DNA from: Rugalucina vietnamica
Taxonomy: Eukaryota > Mollusca > Bivalvia > Lucinida > Lucinidae
Assembly: GCA_964017185.1 (NCBI GenBank)
Contig: OZ024873.1
Coordinates: 49,772,760 to 49,836,759 of the forward strand
Direction: 5' to 3'
DNA length: 64,000 nt
In this document: piece after piece, positions 22,936-33,640 of the stretch
How the letters are laid out: the number at the start of each line of letters is the position of its first letter
Numbering within the stretch: position 1 is the first letter of the stretch
Notes under the pieces: model-generated
The model's database searches: none
Told to the model about the DNA's origin: nothing
Seen by the model: the letters and a program-made list of their open reading frames with translations, nothing else
Made by a program: the position numbers and the translations under genes

Positions 22936-25900
22936 TGTGTGTGTAAAACATATTTTAAAAGAATATGTTGAATGAAATTACATAAATTTACAATAATAAA
23001 ATATATTTATAAAAATCCCTTTCGGAAACTAATGCACTTTGTATTTCTCTAAAAACATATGCCAAAATCTTAATGATTTAAAAAAACTTTTTACCAAAAG
23101 TAACACAAACTATGTGATTGTGAATCTGCCGTTAGACAGTATGCGTCATACCCTTTTCAACAACCGCCATTTCGTTAGGAAGCCTGTGCGTCCTAATATG
23201 GAAACCAGTGTGATCAATTTGGCCAAGTACATGTGAATAAATAATTCCCTGTCAAATTTGTTCCAGCAACATCAGAGTAGACCTATATGCCGGCCTAACC
23301 GAGCCTGAGGCTAGAGCCATCGCCAACAGGCACAATGCGAAAATGAAATGCATGGAGATAACATTTCAAGTAAGTGAAAAAGAGTTTTTGATTTGATCTG
23401 GTAGTAAACCACATGCAGGTTTTCATCCACACATGCATGTTTGAATATAAATGTTTGATATATTATGCATAAACTAAAACGTATGAAGGTATGAAAGAGG
23501 ACTCCAGGCATAAGCACTTGCTCAGTCATACGTGTGCCTTAAATTTGAACCAGAGATAAAGTAAAGCTACTGTCTTTACACCATCTTTCAGAAACTGCAT
23601 TTTTCAAAATCTCACTTTTCTGAAACACCACAAGAAAAATATGACTTTGTCATCTTTTTGCAACCCAAAAGTCCTAAAAAGTGCCGCAAAAATTTTGAAA
23701 ATCGGTTCACTTATATAATAATTATGCCCAAAAAATGATTTTGAATAGGCCTTTTACATGTGCAAGGGAGGTAATCCAAACACTTTAAAATTGAAAATCA
23801 AGCAAATCTGTGGAATAACTTTAAGAGTTTGGCACTCCGCTATGCATACAATACAATTTTGTTGTGGTTTGATGCATTTTAAATGAAAAATAACCAATTT
23901 AGAATTTTTTTCCGGGAAAATAGTTACTTCCCTTGATGACATTTTACAATGGAAAAAACCCTATAGAGAGGTTGCAGATGACATCACACACCATGAGTTA
24001 TCTAACTTGCTGGAGACACCCAGGCTGATTTTCAACACAAATTTAATGAACTTTGAGCCAAAATATCTTCCTTCTGTTTCAGAAATTTATAACAAAACTT
24101 CGATTATTCGATTTTCATATGCCCAAGAAAAAAATTATTTTCTGGCATAAAATTTTTATTTGTTAACCGATTTTCAAAATTTTTGTGGCACTCTTTAAGA
24201 CTTTTGGGAGGCAAATTGGTGACATGGTAATATGTTTCTTGAGGTCTTTCAGAAAAGTGAGATTTTGAAAAATGCAGTTTCTGGAACATAGTGAATAGAC
24301 AGTAGTCTAGATAATACCCTCCAGTCAATTCCCATCTCCTTCTGTGGTATTGTCAATTTGACATTTCACCAGTATGTACTGTTCTGAGTGCTAGTATTAT
24401 GAATAACTTATTTATACCATATTTGTTCAATTAATATAATATTAATTTCTTATAGGACAAGGTGCGACAGGCCAGGTGGTTGAAAGAAAGCGGGACACAG
24501 CACCTGACAACAGATACAGCAAAACTGCTGTCAGACATGACACTTCAAGTAAGAATAACGATACTGTCACACAAGTGTGTTTTCTGACCTCAATTAAGCA
24601 TTGAAATTCATATTTTTAGCTTTCGTAGCTTTCATTGATGATGGAAAAAAAACAGCAATGAATGTGAAGCGCCCAAAGGGCTAGTTTAATAAATTTCATA
24701 TGTGAAATGACAACTTGCGTATATGATTTTAGGCTATAGGCCTGTGTCACACGGGTTTCATTCAGTTCGCCCGAGTTTACACATCGATAAAATCAACAAA
24801 AATGAATTTCATTCCTATAATAAGTTCTAAACACTTGTTCATGTTTTGCAGGACGTACCGAAGGAGTCGGTAACCACCGTGGTTAGCGTGGCAAACTACA
24901 GTGACCAATCATATCTGCTGGTCACAAAAATATTTCAAGAGTACGAGGACAAGTATGGACCGGGAAAAAGCGTTCCCGTGAAGGTAATAAAATTGCAAAT
25001 ACGAAGTTTGTAAACAAATTGTGGTAATGCAAAGAGTTAACATGATATCGCATGGCTGCAATTAGTTGTTTGTTTTATTTTTGTTCAAAATTATAAGTGC
25101 CTGGTTAAAATTTCGAAGTATTTTACGCTGAACAGAAAAGATAGGGATAATGAAGGATTGAAATTCAGATTTCAAGATAAAAACATTAGGCTGTTTTAAT
25201 GTCTGTGAAGCCCAAAGTCATATACATAGAGGATATAAATTTTGCTTTTTTGAGGTGAATACCAACTATATTTCATCGAGTGAGGAAATAGCATGTCTAT
25301 TTAGACTACAGTGGGATTTGCTAGCCCATACTCATTAGACACCTGACATGTATACCTTGAAAAAGAGTGGGTTGGTAGGCAATAGCAAACAAATATAATT
25401 TATTTTTGGCCTCACTGTCTGACTCAAATTTTCCACTCCTTGGATTATTCTGACGTGAAATATTGGGTGCTATAGTCAGATTCTCTGACAAATCTAGCTA
25501 TGACTATAATATATTTTATTAATACTTCAGCTGTTCAAAACACTCCAGGGATCTGCGTTCACGCCACAGCAAAAGGAGAGTTATCTAAGACTGGCACTGG
25601 ATAGCTCCCTGGTGCATGCCGGGATCGAGGCAGAAAAGGAAAAAAAAGTAAAAATTGTACAACAGACATTCGTAACAGAAACGACTTGCGCTAACTGGGA
25701 GGAAGCCCAGGAGCTCTACCCCCAGCACACTTCAGACGAAGTAATTTCTAAGCTTGCAGGTAATTTGATAAGTTCAGGCTAGTAAGCGAAAACTTCTGTC
25801 ACGGTTGATATCCACTACAAAGGAGAAGACATGAAGTATTAAAGTGTTCGTGGAAATTGTTGTCTACTTTAAATGTTCGCACATAAAAGTTAATGTGTTG

Positions 25901-28900
25901 TTGTTGTTGTTGTTGTCATGTTGTCACCATGATCTCATCACACAACAGTGTGTAGATCTATATTGCAAAACCGTCATAAATGCAAAACCTTAATGGTAGA
26001 TGCTAACAACTAATGGAATAGATGAAGGTGTGTTATCAATTTACCTTGGCGGGTCTGTTGTCCATACACACTTTACAAAGATCTTCTTATCTGAAACCGC
26101 TTGGCCAATCAAAGTGAAATTTTATGTGGAGTATCCATGGGTAGAGGGAACGAAAGTGTTTGATCCTGAAATCCTGATCACATGAACAAGTTGGCCGCCA
26201 CGCCCATATATTGTAAAAACCACACAAAAATCTTATTCTCCAGAACCGGCAGGCCGACTTTTCACGAAAATTGTTATGTTGCATTTGGGACTCCAGCCCA
26301 TCATAGTTTGATCAAATGATGACCCTAGAATAACCTTGACCTATTTTACGGCAAGGTCAATTTTGGAAACATGGTCTTTTACATGAGAAAAAGTGAAAAC
26401 TAGATTTTTTTTTAAAAGTATTGCAGCCTGAGACCTTAAAGTGGTAGATGAAAACAACTAATGAAGTAGATGAAGGTAAGTGATTAATATAGGTCAAGGT
26501 CATCTCTTGACCTTGGCCTTTCTGTTGTCCATACACACTATTCAAAGATCTTCTCCTCTGAAACCGTTTGGCCAATCAAACTGAAATTTTATCTGGAGCC
26601 TCCATGGGTAGGGGGAACGAAAGTTTGATCGCGAAATCTGGGTCACATTACCAAGATGGCTGTCACGCCCATATATGGTAAAAACCACTCAAAAATCTTC
26701 TCCAGAACCGGCAGACCAATTTTGACGAAACTCGGTATGTAGCATTTGGGACTCCAGCCCATTATAGTTGATCAAATGACCCTAGGATGACCTTGACCTA
26801 TTTTACGGCAATGTCAATTTTGGAAACATGGGCTTTTACATGGGAAAAAGTGAAAACTTTGGATTTTTGGAAAACTGTTGCAGCCTGAGACCTGAAAAGT
26901 GGTAGATGTGAACAACTAGATGAAGGTATGTGATTAATTTAGGTCAATGTCATCTCTTGACCTTGGCTGGTCTGTCGACCATACACACTTTTCAAAGAAT
27001 TTCTTTACTGAAACCGCTTGGCCAATCAAAGTGAAATTTTTATGCCGCATCCATGGGTAGGGGAACGAAAGTTTGATCAAGTAATCCGGGTCAGTGACTG
27101 TACTTGTTGACTCTCAGGTGAGCGAGCTACTTGTTATTAAATGACGTTATCCACTGAAAAACAGCAACGTCATATGATACAATAAATTTGTATATGATTC
27201 AAATGTCCAAAGCGTACATGTAAAACCAACCGTTAATGCACTGTTTCAATCGCCCATCTAAAATATAGTAATGCTAATGCAATACTTGATAAATAATGCT
27301 AATGCAAATGCATTGTTAGCTCGCCTGCACGAAGTGCATAGAGCTATTGTAGTCACCTCGGTCGTGCGCGTTTACGTTTACGTTTACGTGTGCGTCCGCG
27401 TCACACTTTCGGTTAAAGTTTTTTAAAAGTCTATATCTCTTGACCATGTTGATGGATCAAGTTGATACTTTGCATGTTGCTAGAAATTGGTCTGAAGTTT
27501 TACGCAGTACCATCATGACCCACCCTGGGTGACCTTGAGGTCAAGGTCACAGACTTAGAAATTTTGTGTTTAAGTTTTTGGTTAAAGTTTTTTAAAAGTC
27601 TATATCTCTTGACCATGTTGATGGATCAAGTTGATACTTTGCATGTTGCTAGATATTGGTCTGAAGTTTTACGCAGTACCATCATGACCCACCCTGGGTG
27701 ACCTTGAGGTCAAGGTCACAGACTTAGAAATTTTGTGTTTAAGTTTTTGGTTAAAGTTTTTTTAAAAGTCTATATCTCTTGACCATGTTGATGGATCAAG
27801 TTGATACTTTGCATGTTGCTTAGCAGCTAGATATTGGTCTGAAGTTTTACGCAGTACCATCATGACCCACCCTGGGTGACCTTGAGGTCAAGGTCACAGA
27901 CTTAGAAATTTTGTGTTTAAGTTTTTGGTTAAAGTTTTTGTAAGTCTATATCTCTTGACCATATAGATGGATTGAGTTGATACTTTGCATGTTGCTAGAT
28001 ATTGGTCTGAAGTTTTACGCAGTAACATCATGACCCACCCTGGGTGCCTTGAGGTCAAGGTCACAGACTTAGAAATTTTGTGCTTAAGTTTTTGGTTAAA
28101 GTTTTTGTAAGTCTATATCTCTTGACCATATTGATGGATTGAGTTGATACTTTGCATGTTGCTAGATATTGGTCTGAAGTTTTATGCAGTACCATCATGA
28201 CCCACTCTTGGTGAAATTGAGGTCAAGGTCACAGACTTAGAAATTTTGTGTTTAAGTTTTTGATTTAAGTTTTTGTAAGTCTATATCTCTTGACCATGTT
28301 GATTGATCGAGTTGATACTTTGCATGTTGGTAGATATTGATCTGAAGTTTTATGCAGTACCATCATGACCTACCCTGGGTGACCTTGAGGTCAAGGTCAC
28401 AGACTTAGAAATTTTGTGTTAAATTTTTTGGTTAAAGTCTAAATCTCTTGAACATCATGTTGATGGATAAAGTTGATACTTGCATGTTGATAGATATTGG
28501 TCTCGGGTTTTATGCTGTACATCACAACTCACCTGGATGACCTTGAGGTCAGGGTCACGGACTTGGAAGTTTTGTGTTTAAGTTTTGGTTAATGTTTTTA
28601 TAAGTCTATATCTCTTGAACATGTAGATTGATCAAGTTGATACTTTGCATTGGTCTGAAGTTTTATGTTGTACCATCATGACCCACCTGAGTGACCTTGA
28701 GGTCAAGGTCATGGGTCATAGATTTTAACAGATGTAGTGACAAAGCACAAGTCAGGCGAGCTACGCTGTCCTGCGACAGCTCTTATTTTTATTATACGCT
28801 GGCTTATTATATGTCCATGCTATTTCTTTATTTTCTTTTTGTTTTCACTATTTTTTCAGATTTTAAAGTCCAGAGGGAAACAGTGCCAAAAAAATTGCTA

Positions 28901-29086
28901 ATTCATATCAAATCGGCAAAGGCCGATTTGCCTTTAATGAAGGAACCGGATATTGAAATTAAAGTACTTTGCGGAGGCATTGCGATGAATACTCGAGATT
29001 TCCCAGAGATAGAAAGGATCCTCAACACCACAAAAACCAAAATAGCGCGGGCTCTCAGTAAATCTAAACAAACCCCAGAAGACTAA
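9201..29086 (+). CDS. ParB/sulfiredoxin-like domain protein, 9 exons, 504 aa
   Basis: Exons are 9201-9347, 17545-17716, 20356-20478, 22384-22672, 23267-23369, 24456-24548, 24852-24983, 25531-25759 and 28860-29086. All have GT-AG borders and matching phases (0,1,1,2,0,0,0,1), and the sum is exactly 505 codons including TAA. Residues 1-106 form an unrecognised N-terminal region. Basic clusters (RSRKRG near 100, GKRPKL near 115) look like a bipartite nuclear signal. Residues about 165-290 resemble the ParB/sulfiredoxin fold: a GGNHLLAAL motif (G221-H224) in place of the ParB GxxR box, then IRVDLYAGL and EARAIANRHN (ending N267), which matches the 'G-loop...EA..A..HN' pattern of that family. The rest is mostly helical and charged, with no known motif. 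Nuclear DNA- or nucleotide-related activity is possible but is an inference. Introns are packed with transposons and satellites. The polyadenylation signal is at 29296. Confidence 0.85.
9472..9800 (+). mobile_element. tRNA-derived SINE with conserved central domain
   Basis: The A-box 'tagccgagtggttagcgc' (9481-9498) and the B-box GGTTCGATTCC (9525-9535) form a tRNA-like head. The central domain follows ('ccttcggatcgggacgttaa', then 'gttaaagatccc'), then a tail near 9770-9800. The head does not close into a real tRNA acceptor stem and it continues into the SINE body, so it is not called as a tRNA gene. It lies in intron 1 of the ParB-like gene. Confidence 0.8.
9875..10110. mobile_element. MITE of the 'GAGCC...GAGAAAACC' family
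   Basis: The ends are TGAGCCTATGTATGACAAAA and TTTTCTCACGCACAGGCTCA. The internal palindrome is GCGAAAACAAAGACGCAGAT / ATCAGCGCCTTCGTTTTCGC. Confidence 0.85.
10632..10687. repeat. (GAT)n microsatellite next to (GAA)n
   Basis: A pure GAT run of about 18 units is preceded by an A/G-rich GAA tract from 10591. Confidence 0.95.
11515..12640. repeat. Satellite array, unit about 129 bp
   Basis: About eight head-to-tail units carry 'tttgaccccaatatacttat', 'aggtcactgtgacctaattt' and 'cacggttcagtgattttgcc'. The first three are nearly identical and later ones diverge. The block ends at 12764-12795 in 'cgctgtcctgcgacagctct', which also ends the array at 28790. Long ORFs across it are a by-product of the repeat. 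Confidence 0.92.
13080..13460. repeat. Cryptic repeat cluster rich in CATTCG / CGAATG
   Basis: Short motifs such as 'cattcgtaaggcat' and 'gcattcttaa' recur irregularly every 15-30 bp. The composition is similar in style to the TACGT-rich cluster at 36465-37800. No gene is seen. Confidence 0.6.
13612..13637. repeat. Poly-T tract
   Basis: A run of T interrupts otherwise mixed sequence; it lies in intron 1 of the ParB-like gene. Confidence 0.9.
14175..14371. mobile_element. Palindromic MITE with TTTCGA core repeats
   Basis: The inverted ends start TTACGGAAGA and continue ATTAGGGCCAGGTATTTTT, with the complement at 14338-14371. The core is a run of 'gtcgaaatttcgagtta' units that is itself nearly self-complementary. 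A TA dinucleotide lies at each inner boundary, but no independent target duplication was visible. Confidence 0.8.
14985..15335. repeat. Repeat shared with 17925-18062, interrupted here
   Basis: Blocks 'gcgcatgtgtcacctg', 'agccgaaggctcacaagtct' and 'tgtataaccgtacagtgagc' recur at 17925-18062. There the last two blocks are adjacent; here they are about 200 bp apart, which suggests an insertion between about 15047 and 15255. Confidence 0.65.
15523..17187. mobile_element. Foldback (Mutator-like) element with internal satellite and 9-bp TSD
   Basis: The element spans 15532-17178. It begins AGATGTGTGAAGTTGGCTGT and ends with the reverse complement. It is flanked by a perfect 9-bp direct repeat TTTGGTGTC (15523-15531 and 17179-17187). 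The arms include 'taagttatgactg' palindromes, and the body is an array of about 50-60 bp units built around CGAATTAACAGCCAGCTGTT and TTCAGCTGTTAGTTGTTAAT, each nearly palindromic. It has no coding capacity. A 9-bp duplication is characteristic of the Mutator superfamily, so a non-autonomous MULE foldback is the best guess. Confidence 0.88.
17309..17359. repeat. Poly-T tract
   Basis: About 50 T in a row lie roughly 190 bp upstream of exon 2 of the ParB-like gene. Confidence 0.95.
18075..19625. repeat. Satellite array, unit about 151 bp
   Basis: The anchor 'ttgacggagttacggccctt' recurs near 18276, 18533, 18683, 18834, 18985, 19137, 19293 and 19447, mostly 150-156 bp apart. The block is bracketed by 'atagccccgcttt' (18079) and 'agcggggctatag' (19614), an inverted pair suggesting that the array is the inside of a transposable element. 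It lies in intron 2 of the ParB-like gene. Confidence 0.92.
20661..20833. mobile_element. MITE with AAGTTTCCACGGGCA termini
   Basis: The left end is AAGCCAAGTTTCCACGGGCA and the right end TGCCCGTGGAAACCTGGCTT. The inner part is also symmetrical around 'ttcgtca / tgacaaa'. It sits just after a C8 and poly-A tract (20597-20630). Confidence 0.82.
20870..21050 (+). mobile_element. SINE 3' fragment
   Basis: The domain 'tgtcctttagcaagacattc' and the tail 'cacaagcaaacaaataa' match the 3' part of the SINE at 8760-8880 in style. Confidence 0.5.
21068..22125. mobile_element. DNA element with inverted ends, about 1.06 kb
   Basis: The left end TACACTGAAACAAAGTTATA and following GAGGCCAC match the reverse complement of 22095-22125. 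The body is AT-rich with no transposase-like ORF. It lies in intron 3 of the ParB-like gene. Confidence 0.72.
22165..22375. mobile_element. Transposon fragment ending next to exon 4 of the ParB-like gene
   Basis: It matches the 31647-33095 family ('ctcctggggtgcatatacaa', 'gccacacccccgggg') and ends in 'caggtgagcgtttactggat'. The terminal 'attggtcctctggtc' merges into the splice acceptor at 22383. Confidence 0.7.
22709..22957. mobile_element. Hairpin element with (CA)n and (GT)n arms
   Basis: 'aaatatgttttacacac' plus (CA)n at 22726-22759 is mirrored by (GT)n at 22887-22940 plus 'gtgtaaaacatattt'. The two microsatellites are therefore the arms of one inverted repeat rather than independent tracts. 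It lies in intron 4 of the ParB-like gene. Confidence 0.8.
23567..24308. mobile_element. DNA element with about 150-bp inverted arms
   Basis: The left arm (CTACTGTC.. 'ttcagaaactgcatttttca') is mirrored by the right arm ('tgaaaaatgcagtttctgga' ..GACAGTAG). Inner blocks 'gaaaatcggttcac' and 'gttaaccgattttc' are also paired. No ORF. It lies in intron 5 of the ParB-like gene. Confidence 0.82.
25225..25500. repeat. Transposon remnants in intron 7
   Basis: 'ttgcttttttgaggtgaata' (about 25241) is a terminus of the 30270-30845 family. 'gctatagtcagattctctga' (25471) matches the end of the 18075-19625 element. Confidence 0.6.
26000..27140. repeat. Tandem array, unit about 455 bp, 'ggtgagcg' terminus
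   Basis: 'ctgaaaccgcttggccaatc' recurs at about 26090, 26553 and 27008. The block ends with 'gactctcaggtgagcgagct' (27110-27130), a terminus shared with 33048-33066. It is the same superfamily as 2270-3460. Confidence 0.85.
27305..28790. repeat. Satellite array, unit about 170-178 bp, inside a TIR element
   Basis: About eight units carry 'tctatatctcttgaccatgt', 'tgatactttgcatgttgcta' and 'gaccttgaggtcaaggtcac'; the first three are nearly identical. The ends AGCTCGCCTG (27318) and CAGGCGAGCT (28753) are inverted copies, followed by 'cgctgtcctgcgacagctct'. The array stops 70 bp before the last exon of the ParB-like gene. Confidence 0.92.
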
Positions 29087-29295
29087 ACGAATAACTATGT
29101 GTATAGTACAGTGGCCTCATTGTTTATTGTCAACAGTGTCCCGTTGTAACTCTTAAGTTAACATAGAGTCAGTGGACATACTTATTCGCCACACACTTAC
29201 ATGTATTTTCTCATTCTTTTTTCATGTTTGCAAGAAAACATATCCTGTTTCTCCTGAACAACATGATTTTATGTTTGTAATTTGAAAGGTAAATG

Positions 29296-29301
29296 AATAA
29301 A
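29296..29301 (+). terminator. Polyadenylation signal AATAAA of the ParB-like gene
   Basis: It is a canonical hexamer about 210 bp after the stop codon at 29084-29086. Confidence 0.6.
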
Positions 29302-29743
29302 CCAGTAAACAAGATATTTGTTTTCATTTAATTCTATGCATGCATTTTAAAGCTACAATTTTTAAAAACTTAAGATTTTTATTCGGACACTGTTTGGGCA
29401 ATGTCACCATTGACGTCAATGGGAAAGTGTTTTTTTTTTAATTTCCTCAAACTTTAAACTGCTGTATATAAAAAGTCAACGTTGTACTTTCACCAAATAA
29501 CCTTTTTTTCATTGCTTTGTTCATTTAATTTTCAAATGACACCAAAGTCAAGAAATATATGTTGACCAGAAGAGTCAGAATATTTTTCTTGCAAATATGA
29601 CAATACATGTAAGTGTATGGAGATTTCCCAAGGTGGCGAATAATTATGTCCGCCGACTGTATTAATCCAAGAGTTAACTAAACACAGAACCGGTATGACC
29701 TTTGCCACGACATGTTTACAAAATGACACTATAGCTCGAACTT

Positions 29744-29939
29744 GACCTCAGGTGCGTCAAAAGATCGACGAGTCCATGAAGGAGCATGTGAAAGGTAAAT
29801 CACTACGAAATGACTCAATGGCTCAAGTTTTCCGTTACACTTCGGTTGCCCGCACAGTAAATATTTTTACTGTTACAATCTGAATATCCTTTCACGTGCT
29901 ACTTCATGGACTCGTCGATCTTTTGACGCATCTGAGATC
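29744..29939. mobile_element. Palindromic MITE, second full copy
   Basis: GACCTCAGGTGCGTCAAAAG at the left and CTTTTGACGCATCTGAGATC at the right, with 'ttacacttcggttgcccgca' inside. It is the same family as 7568-7805. Half copies follow at 30009-30065 and 30900-30955. Confidence 0.85.
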
Positions 29940-30269
29940 AAATCCGAGCCATACAGTTTCGCCTTGAAAACTGTTGGATTGAATAACAAACATATAACTC
30001 GAATTCGACCTCAGATGCGTTAAAAAGATCCCCGAATCTGCTCAGTAGCACGTGAAATGATATTCAGATTGTAACAGTACAAATACTTTTTCTTTACAGT
30101 AAACATGGCAGTGAGGTCAGAAATTTACTGTTAGAAATATGAATGGTGTGTATGTTCCTATTGGTCAAATGTATTTATTTCATTCATATTCCTAACGGTA
30201 AAACTGTGACGTCATTGCCATGTTTACTTCAGAGCACTGTAGCGGTGAAATCAATGTATATCGAAAATG

Positions 30270-30845
30270 AATAAATGAGGATATTTGCTTTTTTGAGGTG
30301 AATACCAAAATCTACAATGAACGTTGTTGACGTCATGACGTCATGGCAGTGAAGATATAGGTTGATATCAGTCACTAGTGACTTTTGATATCAGTGAGAT
30401 TTGATATCAGTGAAATTTCATATCAATGAAAATACCAACTTTATCAAGTTTTGATATGTATTGGTTTTCACTGAAAAGTATAAAATAAAAGTGATATTTT
30501 TACCACAGAATTTGATATTGATATTTTTACTAGTGATTGATATCAGCCGATATTTTCACTGTAGAGTTTGGATTACTTCTGACGTTTCCATTCACTTGAC
30601 GTCATTAAATGTGCTTCACTTCAGAAATTCAAACGCCTATAACTCCGTTATTTATGAACGAATGTTGGTTGGTATTCATTTTCTTAGTTAGAACGAATTT
30701 GGTACCAAAATTATTTATGTTTTCCAAAAAAAAATTGTTTTCGCATTTTCACAACCTGCGCACCCGTGAAAATTCTGATGGTTCAACACACTCGATGAAA
30801 TATATTTGGTATTCACCTCAAAAAAGTAAATATCCTCTATTTACT
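30270..30845. mobile_element. DNA element with AGGATATTTGCTTTTTTGAG termini
   Basis: The left end 'gaggatatttgcttttttga' (30276) and the right end 'aaaaaagtaaatatcctcta' (30822) are inverted copies. The inside has 'gatatca' runs and CRE-like TGACGTCA motifs, shared with 3640-4235. No transposase. Confidence 0.75.
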
Positions 30846-31244
30846 ACATGCGTGCAACCGAAGTGCAACCAAAATCTTTCAGTGTTTTGTATGTTGATTT
30901 ATCTTTTACGTGCTACTTCATGGACTCGCCTATCTTTTGATGTGTCTGGTGTCAAAATCGAGCTAAATATGATGGTATTTGATGGTACTGGTTGATCTTT
31001 GACATAGATTTGCATTTATCACATTGCTAAATATGGATCTTTTAAGAATGCGATTCTATTATGGCAAACAAGACATGCCCACGTGCATCATAACTGTACA
31101 TTTCCAATGAAAGTTAGGTACCTTGTGTGCACAACACCTCCTACAGTTTCATGCCAATTCTTTTAAACCTTTACATGTGTTTTGGTCATCCTTTGAAGAT
31201 ATGCAATGTGGGTTTGATGTAATATATTGTTTTGTTTGTTGTTG

Positions 31245-31257
31245 TTGTTGTTTTTTT

Positions 31258-31291
<34 letters not shown>

Positions 31292-31300
31292 TGTTTTGTA
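31245..31300. repeat. (GT)n microsatellite
   Basis: A GT run follows a GTT / T-rich tract. Confidence 0.9.
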
Positions 31301-31646
31301 TTTTTTACAACTTGAACATACTCATTTTTCCAGCATTTTCAGTGAGTCTCACATGTGTGCCTTGTACCCACACTAGACAAAGCGGTTTAAATGATCGAAT
31401 GATAAAGCACATTAACAAAAGTATAAAACCAGCACTCTCGGCCACAGATGTGGCCTTAAACCTATTAGGGGTATAGTGTTTAATAAACACATTTTCTAGT
31501 TTCTTAAATTTTGAAAGAAAGCTTATGCTTATAAATGCAAAAACAGGGTAGACACTATCTGTGTTATAGCAAAAGTGATGAGAGATATTCAGTGTTTCAA
31601 TTTGTAGAGTCTGTAATTTCAGGGCTACTCAGTCCTTTGATTATTA

Positions 31647-33095
31647 GCTCACCTGAGCGAAAGACTCATGGTGAGCTTATAGTATAGTAGTCGAGCCGGC
31701 GTCCGTTCGTCCGTCCGTCCATACACCTCTAAGACAACAAGGCCAATCGTAATCAAATTTAATCTAAAGCATCATTGAGGTTGCATTAGGTTTCGGATCA
31801 GAACTCTGGTTTCCATGGCAACAGATAGCTCCCATTGACTAACAATGGGAAAAACATACAAGACCCAGAGCTTTCATATTTAGTGTGTAGCAATGTATAG
31901 TGGCCCTCTTTATAAATTCTGCAAATCATGCCCCTGGGGTCCATAGGGGCCACGCCCCGGGTGAGTCATTGGAAAAAAAACATAAAAAAAATCTTCTCCG
32001 AAACCACAAGGCCTAGAGCTTTCATATTTTGTGTGTATCAATGTGTAATAGTCCTCTTTATAAATCTTGCCAACCATACCCCTGGGGTCAAAAATGGTCC
32101 CACACCGGGGGTCATCATCTCCCATAGATTTACAATGGGAGAAACGTACAAAAAATCTTTATTCTCAGAAATCACAAGGCCCAGAGCTTTCATATTTCGT
32201 GTGTAGCAATTTACAGTGGTCCTCTTTATAAATCCTGACAACCGTGCCCCTTGGGGTCCATACAGGCCATGCCCCGGGGCGTCATAGGAGAAAAAAAATC
32301 TTCTCCAAAACCACAAGGCCTAGAGCTCTCATATTTTGTATGTAACAATGTATAATGTGCCTCTTTATAAATCCTGCCAACTGGGTCAAAAATGGCCCCA
32401 CCCAATAAAAAAAACGAATACAAATCTTGTTATTAGAAACCACGAGGCCCAGAGTGTTCATATTTTGTGCGTAGCAAAGTATAGTAGTTCTCTTTATAAA
32501 ACCTGCCCCTGGGTCCATATAGGCCCCGCCCCGGGGGCGTCATTATCTGCCATAGGCTTATAATGGGAAATACATAAAAATCTTCTCTTAAACCACAAGG
32601 CCCGGAGCTTTCAAATTTTGTGTGTAGCAGTGTTATGTTCTCTTTATTAATCTTTATTAATCCTGTCAACCCCTGGTGCTCATATAGGCGCCGTCCCGAT
32701 GGCTTCATTATCTGCCATAGGCTTATAATGGAAACACATGAAAAATCTTCTTCTCTGAAATCACAAGATCCAAACCTTGTACATTTAGTATGCAGCAATG
32801 TCATGTGGAGCTCTACATAAATCCTGCTATTCATGTCCCTGGGGTCAAAAATGGCCCCACCCCTGGGGACATTATAGGTTCCTGATTTTATATAAGATTA
32901 TTTTTTCGAACAAAACAAATTAAGGGACAGAAGAGGATAAACGATTCAGACAAGAGCTATTCCATAGATGTTAGTAGGGTTTCAAGGTCACATGACCAAG
33001 ATAGCCTCCATGCCTAAAAACTATTCTTTTGTCCAGTGACTGTACTTCTTGACTCTCAGGTGAGCGATTGTTGCCCTTTGGCTACTTGTTGATTA
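31647..33095. mobile_element. Transposon with tandem core and CTCACCTGAG / CTCAGGTGAG ends
   Basis: It starts AGCTCACCTGAGCGAAAGAC and ends 'gactctcaggtgagcg'. The core has about seven units of roughly 130-165 bp carrying 'ccacaaggcccagagctttc' and 'tgtgtgtagcaatgta', alternating with 'ccatggccccgggg'-type GC islands. ORFs here overlap in all frames and are not genes. Confidence 0.85.
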
Positions 33096-33640
33096 TACAG
33101 CATGTTTGTGTCAGTCTGGTCAAAACACCTTACAGGCAAATTATATTGTAATGGTCACCAGTAATATTGCATATTAAACAATCATTTTAATGTAAATCTG
33201 CGGTCTCTCTTGTTCTTACATTTATGTCCAGAATTACCAGGCTTCGATCTTTGCTCAAACATACATTTAAAACGTATTGAAATTATAATTACCAGTAAGG
33301 TGTATGTTTTAAAAACAATCATATTTACGGAAAAGCTATTTTGGACTTTTAACGATAAAATATCGAGACATTTATCACTTTAATAAAGATCGACCTTAAC
33401 TTTAAGGAAACATTGTAATTCACGGCCATGATTGGCTGAAAGCTCAACAGACTCACGCCTACAGGCGACATTTCAACAAGCGTTATGCAAGCCTGTTCCC
33501 GAGGCAATGATTTGGGATAAAAAGGTCTATTAACAAACTTTATCACATAATTATAGATACATGAGCAGACAATGCCATAGTTTAGAATCCAAAAAAAGTA
33601 TTCCAATCAGATAAATTCATAAATTGCACACATATAGAGT
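33095..33640. other. No recognised feature
   Basis: This is AT-rich intergenic sequence. I saw no splice-bounded exon and no repeat found elsewhere in the window. A signal-peptide exon for the downstream secreted gene was looked for and not found. Confidence 0.4.

Noticed and set aside
31910-32834. Overlapping ORFs on both strands
   Set aside because: They arise from the tandem core of the transposon at 31647-33095; no splice context or known domain.
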